64,000 nucleotides of DNA, from contig NZ_KQ758608.1 of the NCBI RefSeq assembly GCF_001457025.1, forward strand, positions 40,841-104,840, written 5' to 3'. Shown here piece after piece: positions 1-11,057 of this stretch. The position numbers were made by a program, and so were the translations under genes. A model generated the notes under the pieces. The model was not told where the DNA came from, made no database searches, and worked only from the letters and a program-made list of their open reading frames with translations. Position 1 is the stretch's first letter, and each line of letters starts with the position of its first letter. This DNA comes from Pseudarthrobacter enclensis (GTDB taxonomy: Bacteria; Actinomycetota; Actinomycetes; Actinomycetales; Micrococcaceae).

Positions 1-132
1 GATACCGATTTTGAGTTCATGTCAGCTTTCGGTCAGGTGGAGGCTGTTGCTCCAGTTGGCCGGCGCTTCCCGACCGCGCCGGTCTTGCCGTCGGGCCCAC
101 TCCCTTGGGTCTCCAAATGTCGCGAACCTGGA

Positions 133-170
133 GATCCTTCGGATGCCAGCGCGCCGGCATCCGAAGGATC
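133..170 (-). terminator. Hairpin downstream of aceB
   Basis: Perfect 15-bp inverted repeat (arms 133-147 and 156-170, 8-nt loop) lying about 75 nt past the aceB stop codon on the minus strand. There is no T-run, so it is a stem-loop terminator candidate of the T-poor kind common in high-GC actinobacteria. The 132 bases to its left show no convincing gene. Confidence 0.55.
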
Positions 171-245
171 CCCAGAGTCCCCCTTGCCTAGATACGTTGC
201 GAAGGTAAGTGCGGCCAGCCCGGAGTAACTGTCCTCCTCCACACG

Positions 246-1898
<1,653 letters not shown>

Positions 1899-1979
1899 CT
1901 AAGTTCTCCTGGTGCAGGGTACAACTGAAGAGCAGCAGGTGACGCTCGTGCCACCGGCTGCTATTCAGTTGGGAAAGTT

Positions 1980-3296
1980 TTAGTGGAACTGGCCTTCTTC
2001 GGTCGATCCGACCAGTGCGAGGGTGGACGCGTTCGGGTTGAGCGCGGTGGAGATGGTGTCGAAGTAGCCGGTGCCGACTTCGCGCTGGTGCTTGGTTGCG
2101 GTGTAGCCGCGGGTTTCGGAGGCGAATTCCTTTTCCTGGAGTTCGACGTAGGCGCTCATGCCTTCGCGGGCGTAGCCGTGGGCGAGGTCGAACATCGAGT
2201 AGTTCAGGGCGTGGAAGCCGGCCAGGGTGATGAACTGGAACGTGAAGCCCATGGCGCCGAGTTCGCGCTGGAACTTGGCGATGGTGGCGTCGTCGAGGTG
2301 CTTGCGCCAGTTGAACGACGGCGAGCAGTTGTAGGAGAGCATCTGGTCCGGGAACTCGGCCTTGACGGATTCGGCGAACTTGCGGGCCAGCTCAAGGTCC
2401 GGGGTGCCGGTCTCCATCCAGATGAGGTCGGAGTACGGGGCGTAGGCCTTGGCCCGGGCGATGCAGGGTTCGATGCCGTTGCGGACCTTGTAAAAGCCCT
2501 CGGCGGTGCGTTCACCGGTGATGAATTCCTGGTCGCGTTCGTCGACGTCGGAGGTGATCAGGGTGGCGGCCTCGGCGTCGGTGCGGGCGATGACAACGGT
2601 GGGGGTGCGGGCTACGTCAGCCGCGAGCCGGGCCGCGTTCAGGGTCCGGACGTGCTGCTGGGTGGGGATCAGGACCTTGCCGCCGAGGTGGCCGCACTTC
2701 TTCTCCGAGGCGAGCTGGTCTTCCCAGTGCACCCCGGAGGCGCCGGCCTGGATCATGGACTTCATCAGCTCATAGGCGTTCAGCGGGCCGCCGAACCCGG
2801 CCTCAGCGTCAGCCACGATCGGGACCAGCCAGTCTTCAACGGTCTGGACGCCTTCGGAGAACTCGATCTGGTCGGCGCGGAGCAGCGCGTTGTTGATCCT
2901 GCGCACAACGGTGGGAACCGAGTTGGCCGGGTAAAGGGACTGGTCCGGGTAGGTGTGGCCGGAGTTGTTGGCGTCTGCGGCAACCTGCCAGCCGGAGAGA
3001 TAGATGGCCCGCAGGCCTGCCTTGACCTGCTGCACGGCCTGGTTGCCGGTCAGCGCGCCCAGGGCGTTGGTGTAGCCGCCGGTCTTGTGCTCCTCTGTCA
3101 GCTGCTTCCACAGCTTCTCGGCACCCCGGCGGGCCAGAGTGTGCTCTTCGGAGACACGGCCGCGAAGACGGACGACGTCGGAGGCTGAGTAGTCCCGGGT
3201 CACACCTTCCCAGCGGGGGTCGGCGGCCCACTCGAGCTCCAGTGCCGCGGCCTGCTCTTCGGGCGTCTGCGAGGTGGGCTCAAATGCTGCAGTCAT
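1980..3296 (-). CDS. aceA: Isocitrate lyase
   Basis: Cleaves isocitrate to succinate and glyoxylate, the entry step of the glyoxylate shunt. The signature KKCGH is present at residues 199-203 with the catalytic cysteine at 201, and the length (438 aa) matches the short actinobacterial class. It is the promoter-proximal gene of an aceA-aceB pair on the minus strand. The 287 bp upstream, before the convergent-free start, hold no gene and should carry the promoter; I did not find a recognisable RamA/RamB-type operator there. The start ATG is preceded by AAGGAGATCAACG, a good ribosome site. Confidence 0.96.
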   Translation of the reverse strand: MTAAFEPTSQTPEEQAAALELEWAADPRWEGVTRDYSASDVVRLRGRVSEEHTLARRGAEKLWKQLTEEHKTGGYTNALGALTGNQAVQQVKAGLRAIYLSGWQVAADANNSGHTYPDQSLYPANSVPTVVRRINNALLRADQIEFSEGVQTVEDWLVPIVADAEAGFGGPLNAYELMKSMIQAGASGVHWEDQLASEKKCGHLGGKVLIPTQQHVRTLNAARLAADVARTPTVVIARTDAEAATLITSDVDERDQEFITGERTAEGFYKVRNGIEPCIARAKAYAPYSDLIWMETGTPDLELARKFAESVKAEFPDQMLSYNCSPSFNWRKHLDDATIAKFQRELGAMGFTFQFITLAGFHALNYSMFDLAHGYAREGMSAYVELQEKEFASETRGYTATKHQREVGTGYFDTISTALNPNASTLALVGSTEEGQFH

Positions 3297-3583
3297 CGTT
3301 GATCTCCTTGATTGGATTTTGGGGGTGGCATTCGGATGGTTCTGGCTGCGCCAAGGCAGCCTTCGGTCGGTTACGCCGGCGTGGTCGTTCTGTTTGTTGA
3401 ATTACTTCTTGGTGGTTCTGGGATGGTGCTCGACGGGATCCGCAGAAGGATGCCTCAGTCGGGGCTGACGCTGCCCTGGTACTGCTATGTACGGTGTTCG
3501 GGCCAGCCATCAGGTCAGTGCGGGACACATACGTTTTAGGCGTAATTGCGGCAAGGTCTTTCGGCTTGGACGCCAGGCACCCT

Positions 3584-4636
3584 TCACCAGGGTTCGCATA
3601 CCTCTCGATGAGTTTCAAGCAGAGTCTCGATCGCTTCGGTCGGGGCACGCCCCGCCCCGCATTCCGTGGCCACACCGAAACGGGGAACGTGCCGGCTCGC
3701 CGCCTTGATGCGTCGTCGTGCGCCTTGAATGCCGTCTTCGCGATGGACGAGACCTAAGTACAACTCCGTATGTTCCGGCAGGGGGAGGTCTCTAAGGGGG
3801 ACAAAGTAGGCATCGTCATGACGGCCAATTGGAACGGGCAAATGTACCCAGTTGACTTGGCGGGGTGAAGCGGCGAAAAGCTCACCGGCGAACCGAGCCA
3901 AATTGGTAGTGTCAACGGGCTCAATGAAATGTTGTTCTCCCGCATCGCCATAGCAGAGGTGGAATCCGAGTTCCACTTCTTCACGAACCCGACACGCCTG
4001 TCGGCCCGCGCGTTCTATGATTCCCTGCCAGACGTCACCGAACCACGGCTGCGGTACCGAGAGGAACCCCGGGTAGCCTGTTTTTTCAATCAGACCGAAT
4101 TCCACTGAGGTGTCCCACTGGATTGCTAGGCTGCCACGAGGAATGGTGTCCTGGATCGCGTCGAGCTCGGCAAAAAGGGCACGCTCGTAGATGGGTTCCA
4201 ACAGTCCGCGCTGATCTTCGGTTGCGAAAGCTGCAACAACGGCGAGGGGTGTGGGAAGAGAGACCTGAAATTTGGTTGCAGGATTAATAACGCCTGCCTG
4301 CTGCAAACGCTCAAAAACTGTCCATGAGTTCAGCGCATCCCGGGCGTATCCGAGTGAACTTAAAACAAGATTGCCAGGATCAACGCCGTCTGCCACTCGG
4401 ACGGGGCGCAGGTCACAGCCATTGAAGAGTACGGGGGTGTCACCGACGCGCTCAATTCCCGGTGTGCGGGCAATGTAATCTGCCTGGTGGACCATCCAGT
4501 AAACACGGTCGCCAACTTCACCGTCCGGAATGCGCTTCAATCGGCCCGTGAGCGCCTTGGCAGCTGCGCGAAAGGTCGATTCAGCGTCAGGAAGGTTGAC
4601 ACTTCCAACGAGTAATGCGCCTTGGGGTGGATTCAT
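3584..4636 (-). CDS. MetE C-terminal-domain-like (cobalamin-independent methionine synthase / UROD superfamily) methyltransferase
   Basis: A 350-aa single-barrel protein of the UROD/MetE superfamily. It keeps the zinc-ligand pattern of MetE: H226-x-C228 in GFHLCYGD (compare HMCYSEF in MetE) and C326 in GVATECGAG (compare DCGLK). It lacks the duplicated N-terminal half of MetE (about 760 aa), like other stand-alone core methyltransferases. I chose the ATG at 4636 because AAGGAG sits six bases upstream; a longer frame reaching 4720 has no such site. It follows the FdhF-like gene by 80 bp and both may be in one transcript. Inference: it could move a methyl group from methyl-tetrahydrofolate or a methylated substrate to a thiol such as homocysteine, which would suit the nearby tetrahydrofolate-dependent demethylase. 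The substrate is unknown. Confidence 0.7.
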   Translation of the reverse strand: MNPPQGALLVGSVNLPDAESTFRAAAKALTGRLKRIPDGEVGDRVYWMVHQADYIARTPGIERVGDTPVLFNGCDLRPVRVADGVDPGNLVLSSLGYARDALNSWTVFERLQQAGVINPATKFQVSLPTPLAVVAAFATEDQRGLLEPIYERALFAELDAIQDTIPRGSLAIQWDTSVEFGLIEKTGYPGFLSVPQPWFGDVWQGIIERAGRQACRVREEVELGFHLCYGDAGEQHFIEPVDTTNLARFAGELFAASPRQVNWVHLPVPIGRHDDAYFVPLRDLPLPEHTELYLGLVHREDGIQGARRRIKAASRHVPRFGVATECGAGRAPTEAIETLLETHREVCEPW

Positions 4637-4716
4637 GAAATGCTCCTTGGATGCGGCGGAGGTGCGGCTCCACCTGAACCTTGCTGGTAGATCGGTTGCG
4701 GCTATGTCGGGCGACG

Positions 4717-7050
4717 TCACTCGTGATCTCGCAAAGGGCGATGTCCGCCGCCCTGGTGTGGTTTGAAGCGGACGAACATGGCTTTGAAGCCGGGGGTGTT
4801 GGATTCGCGGGCGACGTTTTCCTTGTGGACCAGGGCGTTGGCTTCGGGGAAGTATGCGGCTGCGCAGCCCTTCGCGGTGGGGTAGGCGACCAGGCGGAAC
4901 TTGTCCGCGCGGCGGTCCACGCCGCCGAAGGTGCTGATGACGTCCACGAGTTCGCGGTCCTGGAAGCCGGATTTGGCGAGGTCCTCGGGGTGGATGAGGA
5001 TCACGCGGCGGCCGTCGGAGATGCCGCGGTAGCGGTCGTCCAGGCCGTAGAACGTGGTGTTGTACTGGTCGTGGCTGCGCATGGTCTGCAGCACCAGGTG
5101 CCCCGGCGGCGGGGTGAGGTATTCCAGCGGGCTGACGGTGAACCGGCCGCGGCCGATGTCGGTGGCGAACGAGCGGGTGTCCCGTGGCGGGTTGGGCAGC
5201 ACGAACCCGTTCTTGGTCCGGACCCGGGCGTTGAAGTCCTCGAAGCCGGGCAGGACACGTTCGATGTGGTCGCGGATCACGTCGTAGTCCTCGGCCATGC
5301 CGCGCCAGTCGACGGAGTGGTCCGGGCCGAAGGTCGCCTCGGCCATCCGGGCCACGATCACGGGCTCGGCCAGCAGGTGCTCCGAGACCGGGGTCAGGCG
5401 GCCCTGGGTGGAGTGGACCACGGACATGGAGTCCTCGACGGACAGGAACTGGGCGCCCTTGGGGTGCTTGTCGTCCTTGTCGGTGCGGCCCAGGGTGGGC
5501 AGGATCAGGGACGTGCGGCCGTGCACCACGTGCGAGCGGTTGGGCTTGGTGCTGATGTGCACGGTCAGGCCGATCCGCTGCATCCCGGCTTCCAGGGTCT
5601 CCGTGTCCGAGCAGGCGAGAGAGAAGTTGCCGCCCATCGAGACGAACACGTCCACCTCGTTGCGTTCGAACGCCTCCATGGACTCAACGGCATCATACCC
5701 ATGGTGCCGCGGCGAGGTGATGCCGAACTCGTTGTCCAGCGCGGTCAGGAGCCATTCCTTGGGCTTTTCCCAGATGCCCATGGTCCGGTCGCCCTGGACA
5801 TTGGAGTGCCCGCGGACCGGGCAAGCCCCGGCACCAGGCTTGCCGAAGTTGCCCTGCAGCAGCAGGACGTTGACCATTTCCTTGATGGTGTCCACGGAGT
5901 GCGGCTGCTGGGTCACGCCGAGTGCCCAGCAGAAGATGGAGGCCTTGGACTTGATGAGCATCCCGGCGACCGTCTCGATCTGCGCCCGTGTCAGGCCGGT
6001 GGCCTTCTCGGTCTCGTCCCAGTCCAGGGTGGCGCGGGCGTCCTTATAGGCGTCGAACCCGTCCGTCTGGGCGGCGATGAAGTCGTGGTCGACGACGGTG
6101 CCCGGGTTCTGCTTTTCGGCTTCCAGGAGCAGGTGGCCGAGGGCCTGGAACAGGGCCAGGTCACCGCCGACCTTGATCTGCAGGTACTCGTCGGCCAGCG
6201 GGGTGCCGCCGCCGACCACGCCCGAGACGGTCTGCGGGTCCTTGAAGTTGAACAGGCCGGCCTCGGGCAGCGGGTTCACGGCCACCACCTTGCCGCCCTT
6301 GTCCTTGCACTCCTTCAGCGCGGACAGCATGCGCGGGTGGTTGGTACCCGGGTTCTGCCCGACGACGAAGATCAACTCGGCGTCGTGGATGTCGTCCAGG
6401 GACACCGTGCCCTTGCCAATGCCGATGGTCGGGTTCAGCGCAGAGCCGGAGGACTCGTGGCACATATTGGAGCAGTCCGGCAGGTTATTCGTGCCCAAAG
6501 CCCGGGCGAACAGCTGGTACAGGAAGGCGGTCTCATTGGCCGTGCGGCCGGAGGTGTAGAAGACGCAGCGGTCCGGGGTGCTGGCGCGGATGTGCTCGCC
6601 GATCAGCTCGAACGCATCGTTCCAGGAGATCGGTGAGTAGTGCGTCTCACCCTCCCGGATCACCACCGGTTCGGAAAGCCGGCCCTGGTTGCCCAGCCAG
6701 TACTCCGTCTTGGTGGACAGCTCCGCAATCGAGTGCTTCGCCCAGAACTCCGCCCCCACAGTGCGCAGCGTGTTCTCCTCGGCCACGGCCTTGGCACCGT
6801 TCTCACAGAACTCGGCGGCCTTGCGCTTCTTGTCCGATTCAGGCCACGCGCAGCCCGGGCAGTCGAACCCGCCACGCTGGTTCAGCCGCAGCAGGGACTG
6901 CGCCGTACGGGTCACACCTGCCTGCGCCACGGCGCGCTCCAACGCCACCATGACCGCCTTGACACCGGCGGCCTCGGTCTTGGGCTTGTGAACTTCGAGG
7001 TTGTCCTCGTTGATGTCCGCGACAGGGGCGGGCTGCTTACCGAACTTCAC
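4717..7050 (-). CDS. FdhF/YdeP-family molybdopterin oxidoreductase (formate dehydrogenase alpha-subunit-like)
   Basis: A 777-aa molybdenum bis-MGD enzyme of the FdhF/YdeP family. Visible features are the short N-terminal C64-x2-C67 pair in GGFDCPGCAWPES, the putative Mo-ligand cysteine C197 in NMCHESSG (aligned to selenocysteine 140 of E. coli FdhF), the pterin-binding core and a C-terminal molydopterin dinucleotide domain ending near FVRFKP. The start is set at GTG 7050: CCAGGAGTAGAACA places AGGAG seven bases before it, whereas upstream ATG and TTG codons have no ribosome site. Family members oxidise formate or an unknown substrate. In this setting formate oxidation would dispose of C1 units released by demethylation; that is inference. 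No FdhD-like accessory gene is in the window. Confidence 0.85.
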   Translation of the reverse strand: MKFGKQPAPVADINEDNLEVHKPKTEAAGVKAVMVALERAVAQAGVTRTAQSLLRLNQRGGFDCPGCAWPESDKKRKAAEFCENGAKAVAEENTLRTVGAEFWAKHSIAELSTKTEYWLGNQGRLSEPVVIREGETHYSPISWNDAFELIGEHIRASTPDRCVFYTSGRTANETAFLYQLFARALGTNNLPDCSNMCHESSGSALNPTIGIGKGTVSLDDIHDAELIFVVGQNPGTNHPRMLSALKECKDKGGKVVAVNPLPEAGLFNFKDPQTVSGVVGGGTPLADEYLQIKVGGDLALFQALGHLLLEAEKQNPGTVVDHDFIAAQTDGFDAYKDARATLDWDETEKATGLTRAQIETVAGMLIKSKASIFCWALGVTQQPHSVDTIKEMVNVLLLQGNFGKPGAGACPVRGHSNVQGDRTMGIWEKPKEWLLTALDNEFGITSPRHHGYDAVESMEAFERNEVDVFVSMGGNFSLACSDTETLEAGMQRIGLTVHISTKPNRSHVVHGRTSLILPTLGRTDKDDKHPKGAQFLSVEDSMSVVHSTQGRLTPVSEHLLAEPVIVARMAEATFGPDHSVDWRGMAEDYDVIRDHIERVLPGFEDFNARVRTKNGFVLPNPPRDTRSFATDIGRGRFTVSPLEYLTPPPGHLVLQTMRSHDQYNTTFYGLDDRYRGISDGRRVILIHPEDLAKSGFQDRELVDVISTFGGVDRRADKFRLVAYPTAKGCAAAYFPEANALVHKENVARESNTPGFKAMFVRFKPHQGGGHRPLRDHE

Positions 7051-7198
7051 TGTTCTACTCCTGGATTCCATGCAACGTGCCCCAAAGCGGCCCAATGTTT
7101 GCCGCTGAAGCGTTGGCGAGGCATGGCACGCTTCCCCTCTGGGGGGAACGTGTAGCCTGCCGCGCTGACGAAATTGAGCTATGGGCCCATTACAGGCG

Positions 7199-7534
7199 TT
7201 AGGCGCTGGTGTTTGCCGCAGGGGGCTTCATGGCCTTGCGCTGCTTGTTGCTGCCGCGGTTGACGATCCGAACCCGGAGACGCTCCAGCTGGGGCATGAC
7301 CACATAGATGACAACCGGAACGGCAACAGTTGCCAGTACCGCCGTACGAAGGGCCGGTTGCAACGTTGAGAGGAGTTCTCCCAAAAAGAGGTTGGCCAGC
7401 ATGAGAGTAGGTACGACGGAGACCCAGACCATTACGGCCAGTTGGAGTCTGGTCGGTGGTACGTTCTGATCGTCAATCGGCTCAACGGGCAAAGCGATCC
7501 CCACAATCCTTATCTTGTGAAGCAGCTGCGCCAT
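7199..7534 (-). CDS. Small membrane protein resembling the C-terminal membrane part of COG3224 'antibiotic biosynthesis monooxygenase' proteins
   Basis: A 111-aa protein with two hydrophobic segments and the pattern PPTRLQLAVMVWVSV ... YVVMPQLERL, which resembles the membrane tail of COG3224 proteins (PPRxKMALxTWLxxYP ... YVVMPxLTRL). The ABM fold itself is absent, so this is either a tail-only relative or a remnant. The open frame continues upstream to a TTG at 7642. However, a 15-bp perfect hairpin (7593-7625) that probably terminates the upstream gene lies inside that extension, so the ATG at 7534 is more plausible. No strong ribosome site is seen at either start. Confidence 0.5.
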   Translation of the reverse strand: MAQLLHKIRIVGIALPVEPIDDQNVPPTRLQLAVMVWVSVVPTLMLANLFLGELLSTLQPALRTAVLATVAVPVVIYVVMPQLERLRVRIVNRGSNKQRKAMKPPAANTSA

Positions 7535-7592
7535 GAATTCGGGCGCGAAGGACGCTGCAAGGTGTTCGGAGAAGTTCCCGCCACTAGGACCC

Positions 7593-7625
7593 GGGGCCTG
7601 AGGCGGTGGCACCGCCTCAGGCCCC
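7593..7625 (-). terminator. 15-bp hairpin after the GcvT-like gene
   Basis: Perfect inverted repeat, arms 7593-7607 and 7611-7625 with a 3-nt loop, about 83 nt beyond the stop of the demethylase-like gene on the minus strand. It is very GC-rich and has no clear T-tract. It is likely the end of the 9072-to-7708 transcript and separates it from the small membrane protein gene. Confidence 0.6.
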
Positions 7626-7707
7626 GAGACCACAGCCGTCAACCAGTCGGCAGGGTCCTGGGTAGGGCACTCGTCGGTTTACCGACGGTCTACTACTTCA
7701 GCGGAGG

Positions 7708-9072
7708 TCAGTTCGTGGTCTTGATCGCCTTGTTGAAGTAGGGAACGGGTGCAACGGTGACACGAATTTTGCGCACTTCCTTGGCGTCGGACAGTGATGT
7801 CTGTATGTCGGGGTTCCCCCACACCAGCGTCAGTTCCGTCCCTAATTCGGCACACGAGGTGTCTATAACTGCAGTGGAGATAACGTGCTGAGCATTAGCG
7901 CTGTAGCAGCTCCACTGGGAGACTCCTACCTGCTGACCGTTGGCATCAAGGACAGTGTCGGCCGGGTAGAAGGCGTAGTGGGGCATTGGAATGTTGAGCG
8001 ACTGCGCGGGGCTCCCGTCAAAAAGTGAAGCGGCAATTGTTGCGGCTACATCTTCGTCATTCCATTCCAAGGTGACCTTCACCCGCTTGGGCTCATCAAA
8101 CTTCGCACGCAGGGCATCACGGCCGACAAAATCCCGGTCCCAGTCGATGAGCGATCCGTAGCCGGCCTCGATCGGGTTGATGTAGTAGTCCTCGATATTT
8201 TCGGATGTCATGCTGCCAGCCAGTGATCCCAGTGCGCTTAGGGCGTAGGGTCCGAGCCACTCACGGTACTCCTTGAGTTCCGGCGCAGTGTAGATGGCAG
8301 GAAGGGGGATAGGCATCCACCCGGACTCCTGGCTCGAGGTTGGATATGTTACGGCCCCGACTTTTCTCAGACCATACTTCGCGCCCGTCTGCTCGATGGC
8401 TGCGCGGACCGCTTCCTGGTCGTCCCACGGGCCGTAGAGCTCGAAACCAGGGGTGCCTGCCATTCCATGGCGCAGTGCCCGGACCTTCTTTCCTGCAATT
8501 TCCAGTTCTCCGATGTGGAAGAACTTGATTTCAGGCAAGTGGTGACCCACCAGTTCGGTCACCAGTTCAAGGGCACGGGGTCCCTGCAACTGAACACGAA
8601 ATACGTCACGGGGCACCTGTGGCCCATACCAGTTCGGGTTGACGGTCGCCGTAACGTCGAAGGAGGTATTGACTGCGTTAAAGTGCACCCAATCGATGTC
8701 GCCGACAACGCGGTAGAAGTCATCTTCTTCGTGGAAGATGATCGCGTCAGCGATGAAGTTGCCGTCTGGAGCGGCAAGGACCAGCTGCTTGGCCCGAAGG
8801 ACGGGGAAGACATCAAGCTTGTTGACCGCGATTTCCTTCAGGAAGGGGATTACTTCTGTGCCCCGAAGGTGCAGTTCCGGCATGTGGTATGAGAGCTCCA
8901 GCAGCGCCACGCTCTCCATCCACGCCTTTTGCTCTTCACGCCACGTCGTGAATTCGGCCTCATAGCCCGGGGCGAAGAACTTACCCAGAGGTGAGCGGCG
9001 AAGCAGATTCACCGCTCCCCCGGCTTCCTGGATCATCGTTTCCAGGCTTGGGCCCTGATCGAAGTTGGTCAC
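7708..9072 (-). CDS. GcvT-family, tetrahydrofolate-dependent O-demethylase-like protein (LigM/DesA/DmdA relatives)
   Basis: A 454-aa protein of the aminomethyltransferase (GcvT) fold. Its length and blocks such as SYHMPELHLRG (near 62) and YGSLIDWDRDFVGRDAL (near 309) place it near LigM/DesA-type vanillate and syringate O-demethylases and DMSP demethylase rather than glycine-cleavage T protein (about 370 aa). The family transfers a methyl group from a methoxy-aromatic, sulfonium or amine substrate to tetrahydrofolate. It is transcribed divergently from the first thiolase operon, and the shared 246-bp spacer carries two copies of an operator also found before the dioxygenase and MFS genes. Inference: it removes a methyl from the substrate of this catabolic island, and the FdhF-like and MetE-core neighbours handle the C1 unit. 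The substrate cannot be read from sequence. Confidence 0.75.
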   Translation of the reverse strand: MTNFDQGPSLETMIQEAGGAVNLLRRSPLGKFFAPGYEAEFTTWREEQKAWMESVALLELSYHMPELHLRGTEVIPFLKEIAVNKLDVFPVLRAKQLVLAAPDGNFIADAIIFHEEDDFYRVVGDIDWVHFNAVNTSFDVTATVNPNWYGPQVPRDVFRVQLQGPRALELVTELVGHHLPEIKFFHIGELEIAGKKVRALRHGMAGTPGFELYGPWDDQEAVRAAIEQTGAKYGLRKVGAVTYPTSSQESGWMPIPLPAIYTAPELKEYREWLGPYALSALGSLAGSMTSENIEDYYINPIEAGYGSLIDWDRDFVGRDALRAKFDEPKRVKVTLEWNDEDVAATIAASLFDGSPAQSLNIPMPHYAFYPADTVLDANGQQVGVSQWSCYSANAQHVISTAVIDTSCAELGTELTLVWGNPDIQTSLSDAKEVRKIRVTVAPVPYFNKAIKTTN

Positions 9073-9190
9073 TGGTTCTCCTTTGAATCATTTTGCGACC
9101 GCGGTAATGCCTTTGGTTCCAAGCCTCAATGCAAAGCGTGGAAGGAGGGGGCGACCCAGCGGCACGTATCAGTGTTGAGGGCGAGCTTAC

Positions 9191-9213
9191 TCGAAACGAT
9201 ACGAACTGTATAG
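9191..9213 (-). promoter_or_regulatory. Operator copy 1 (before the GcvT-like gene)
   Basis: 23-bp element read on the minus strand as CTATACAGTTCG + TATCGTTTCGA, followed directly by GTAAGCTCGC. It matches three further copies at 9254, 12500 and 16933 (consensus CTATWCGRWMCG + WTTCGWATCGW). In three of the four copies TAAGCTCGC follows. The dyad core CGWTTCG with flanking TAC/GTA half-sites is of the TetR-operator type; no TetR gene is in the window. Confidence 0.6.
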
Positions 9214-9253
9214 GGTTAACGTGGCTTCTGCGAAGCACCAAATTTCTGTCCAT

Positions 9254-9276
9254 CTATTCGATACGATTCGAATCGA
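9254..9276 (+). promoter_or_regulatory. Operator copy 2 (before the thiolase operon)
   Basis: Reads CTATTCGATACG + ATTCGAATCGA on the plus strand, 42 bp before the thiolase ATG. It is the most symmetric copy, with CGATTCGAATCG as a perfect 12-bp palindrome inside. See copies at 9191, 12500 and 16933. Confidence 0.6.
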
Positions 9277-9318
9277 ACTGATAGAGTGTGATCCACGTTA
9301 TTCTCGAAAGGATGCGAC

Positions 9319-10539
9319 ATGGAATCCGCTCTTAGTCCAGACGATGCTGTAGTCGTGGCTTACGCACGTACGCCCTTTGGACGTGCCCGTAAAGGATCAC
9401 TGGTGCTGGAACGCCCGGAGGACCTATCGCGTGCCGCCGTGCGCGCCGTGTTGTCTGCGGTACCGCAGCTCCCCCCTGTGCAACTCGAGGACTTCTACCT
9501 CGGAACGGCCGCTCCCGAGGGCGCGCAGGGAGACAACATTCCCCGCAGGGTCGCAGTGCTGGAAGGCCTGGACACATTGCCGGGCGTTACTCTGAACCGT
9601 TTTTGCGCCTCTTCACTCGAGGCGGCAGCCGCAGCATCGCGCGCCATTCGAGCCGGCGACGGAGACGCCTACCTTGTCGGTGGAGTGGAGTCCACCTCCA
9701 TGCAACCACCGGCCACGACAAACCCCTACCCCGGTTCGGAGTCTTGGGCAGAGCGCGCCAATAGAGTTTTCGAGTCCGGCGAAGAATGGCAGGACCCCCG
9801 CCTGGACGGACACGCTCCCGACATGTACATCGCCATGGGCAAGACCGCCGAGTTTGTTGCGCGGGTGACAGGAACAACCAGACAAGACCAGGACGAGTGG
9901 GCTTTGGCATCGCAGCGCCGTGCTGTGGCGGCCATCGAGTCCGGCTATTTCGCAGGGGAGATTGTCCCCTATACACGCGCCGATGGTGCGGTGATCAGCG
10001 CCGACGACGGCCCGCGGCCCACGACTACCCTTGAAGGACTGGGAAATTTGCAGCCCGCATTCGCTGTCCATGGCAGTGTTACAGCGGGCAATGCAAGTCC
10101 TCTCAATGATGGTGCTTCCGCTGCTGTCATGATGAGCGCCCGGCGCGCTGCTGAACTGGGCATCCCACCGTTGGCCCGAATCCTGGGAGTAGGAGCCAGC
10201 GCGCTCTCCCCCGAAATAATGGGCTTGGGGCCGATAGAGGCCTCTCAACGTCTTCTCAAGCGTCTCGGCATGACCATCGACGACATCGACATCGTGGAGC
10301 TTAATGAAGCTTTCGCCGCACAGGTAGTTCCGGTCGTCCGCTCCCTCGGCGCCGATCCTGAAAAAGTGAACCCGCACGGCGGAGCAATTGCAGTCGGGCA
10401 CCCCTTCGGCGCCACCGGAGTACGGCTTATGGGAACCCTCATTAATGGGCTCCGGCAGACCGATGGTTCATTGGGTCTTGCCACTTTGTGCGTCGGCGGA
10501 GGCCAAGGGATGGCCCTGGTTCTTGAAAGGCTGTCCTGA
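9319..10539 (+). CDS. Acetyl-CoA acyltransferase (thiolase)
   Basis: A 406-aa thiolase that cleaves a 3-oxoacyl-CoA with CoA to acetyl-CoA and a shortened acyl-CoA. The catalytic set is complete: C96 in NRFCASSLEA, NEAFAAQ near 329, H361 in GHPFGATG and C391 in LCVGGGQG. AAAGGATGCGAC precedes the ATG. It opens a plus-strand operon with a PaaI-type thioesterase (3 bp later) and an SsuA/THI5-like protein. A second thiolase occurs at 13868, so the island has two, perhaps for two chain-shortening steps or two branches. The operator at 9254 lies in its promoter. Confidence 0.92.
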   Translation: MESALSPDDAVVVAYARTPFGRARKGSLVLERPEDLSRAAVRAVLSAVPQLPPVQLEDFYLGTAAPEGAQGDNIPRRVAVLEGLDTLPGVTLNRFCASSLEAAAAASRAIRAGDGDAYLVGGVESTSMQPPATTNPYPGSESWAERANRVFESGEEWQDPRLDGHAPDMYIAMGKTAEFVARVTGTTRQDQDEWALASQRRAVAAIESGYFAGEIVPYTRADGAVISADDGPRPTTTLEGLGNLQPAFAVHGSVTAGNASPLNDGASAAVMMSARRAAELGIPPLARILGVGASALSPEIMGLGPIEASQRLLKRLGMTIDDIDIVELNEAFAAQVVPVVRSLGADPEKVNPHGGAIAVGHPFGATGVRLMGTLINGLRQTDGSLGLATLCVGGGQGMALVLERLS

Positions 10540-10541
10540 CG

Positions 10542-11018
10542 TTGGAGTCAGTGAAGGTAGACGCTGCCGGTCATCAGGGTGACATCGACGAGAACGTGCA
10601 GAGGATGCTCGCAGCCGATCATGCCGGAGCGCGGTTGGGAATCGTCGTTACACAGGCGGCACAAGGTGCGGCGGTGGCACAGCTTGTCGTCACCGAACAT
10701 ATGACGAACGGCATCGGAGTCGCCCAAGGCGGATTTGTGTTCGCACTTGCCGACCAGGCCTTCGCTTGCGCAGCGAACTCTGTTGCCCAGCGAGTTGCCA
10801 CAGCCGACGCCAGCATCTCCTTTGTCGCCCCGGCACATCCCGGTGATGAGCTTGAAGCCGTCGCAACAGTGTCTTATTCGGACCAGAAGCGAGTCGTCGT
10901 TGATGTCGTCGTCCGGTCCGAGGACCGCGTCGTTGCCCTGTTCAAGGGAACCGCACGCCGTTTCCGCGGCCCTGGGGCACACAACGGATCGACCCGCCGT
11001 AACGTTTCCGCCATGTAA
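10542..11018 (+). CDS. PaaI-family hotdog thioesterase
   Basis: A 158-aa single-hotdog acyl-CoA thioesterase. The PaaI block is GIGVAQGGFVFALADQAFA with the Asp expected to attack or activate water. PaaI enzymes hydrolyse (hydroxy)phenylacetyl-CoA and related aryl-CoA esters and act as rescue enzymes that free trapped CoA in aerobic aromatic degradation. It starts 3 bp after the thiolase stop; a TTG at 10542 and a GTG at 10551 are both possible starts, with GGAG only three bases from the GTG, so the first is kept. The first Gly of the usual HGG motif is preceded by Gln instead of His. Confidence 0.82.
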   Translation: MESVKVDAAGHQGDIDENVQRMLAADHAGARLGIVVTQAAQGAAVAQLVVTEHMTNGIGVAQGGFVFALADQAFACAANSVAQRVATADASISFVAPAHPGDELEAVATVSYSDQKRVVVDVVVRSEDRVVALFKGTARRFRGPGAHNGSTRRNVSAM

Positions 11019-11057
11019 TGACGAAAGCTGCGGCTGAGACCACGAAAGGAACTCACA

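Noticed and set aside
4681..6636. 651-codon plus-strand open frame
   Set aside because: It is the antisense shadow of the FdhF-like gene, a usual effect of high third-position GC. Its product is low-complexity Val/Gly/Ala/His-rich and has no family pattern.
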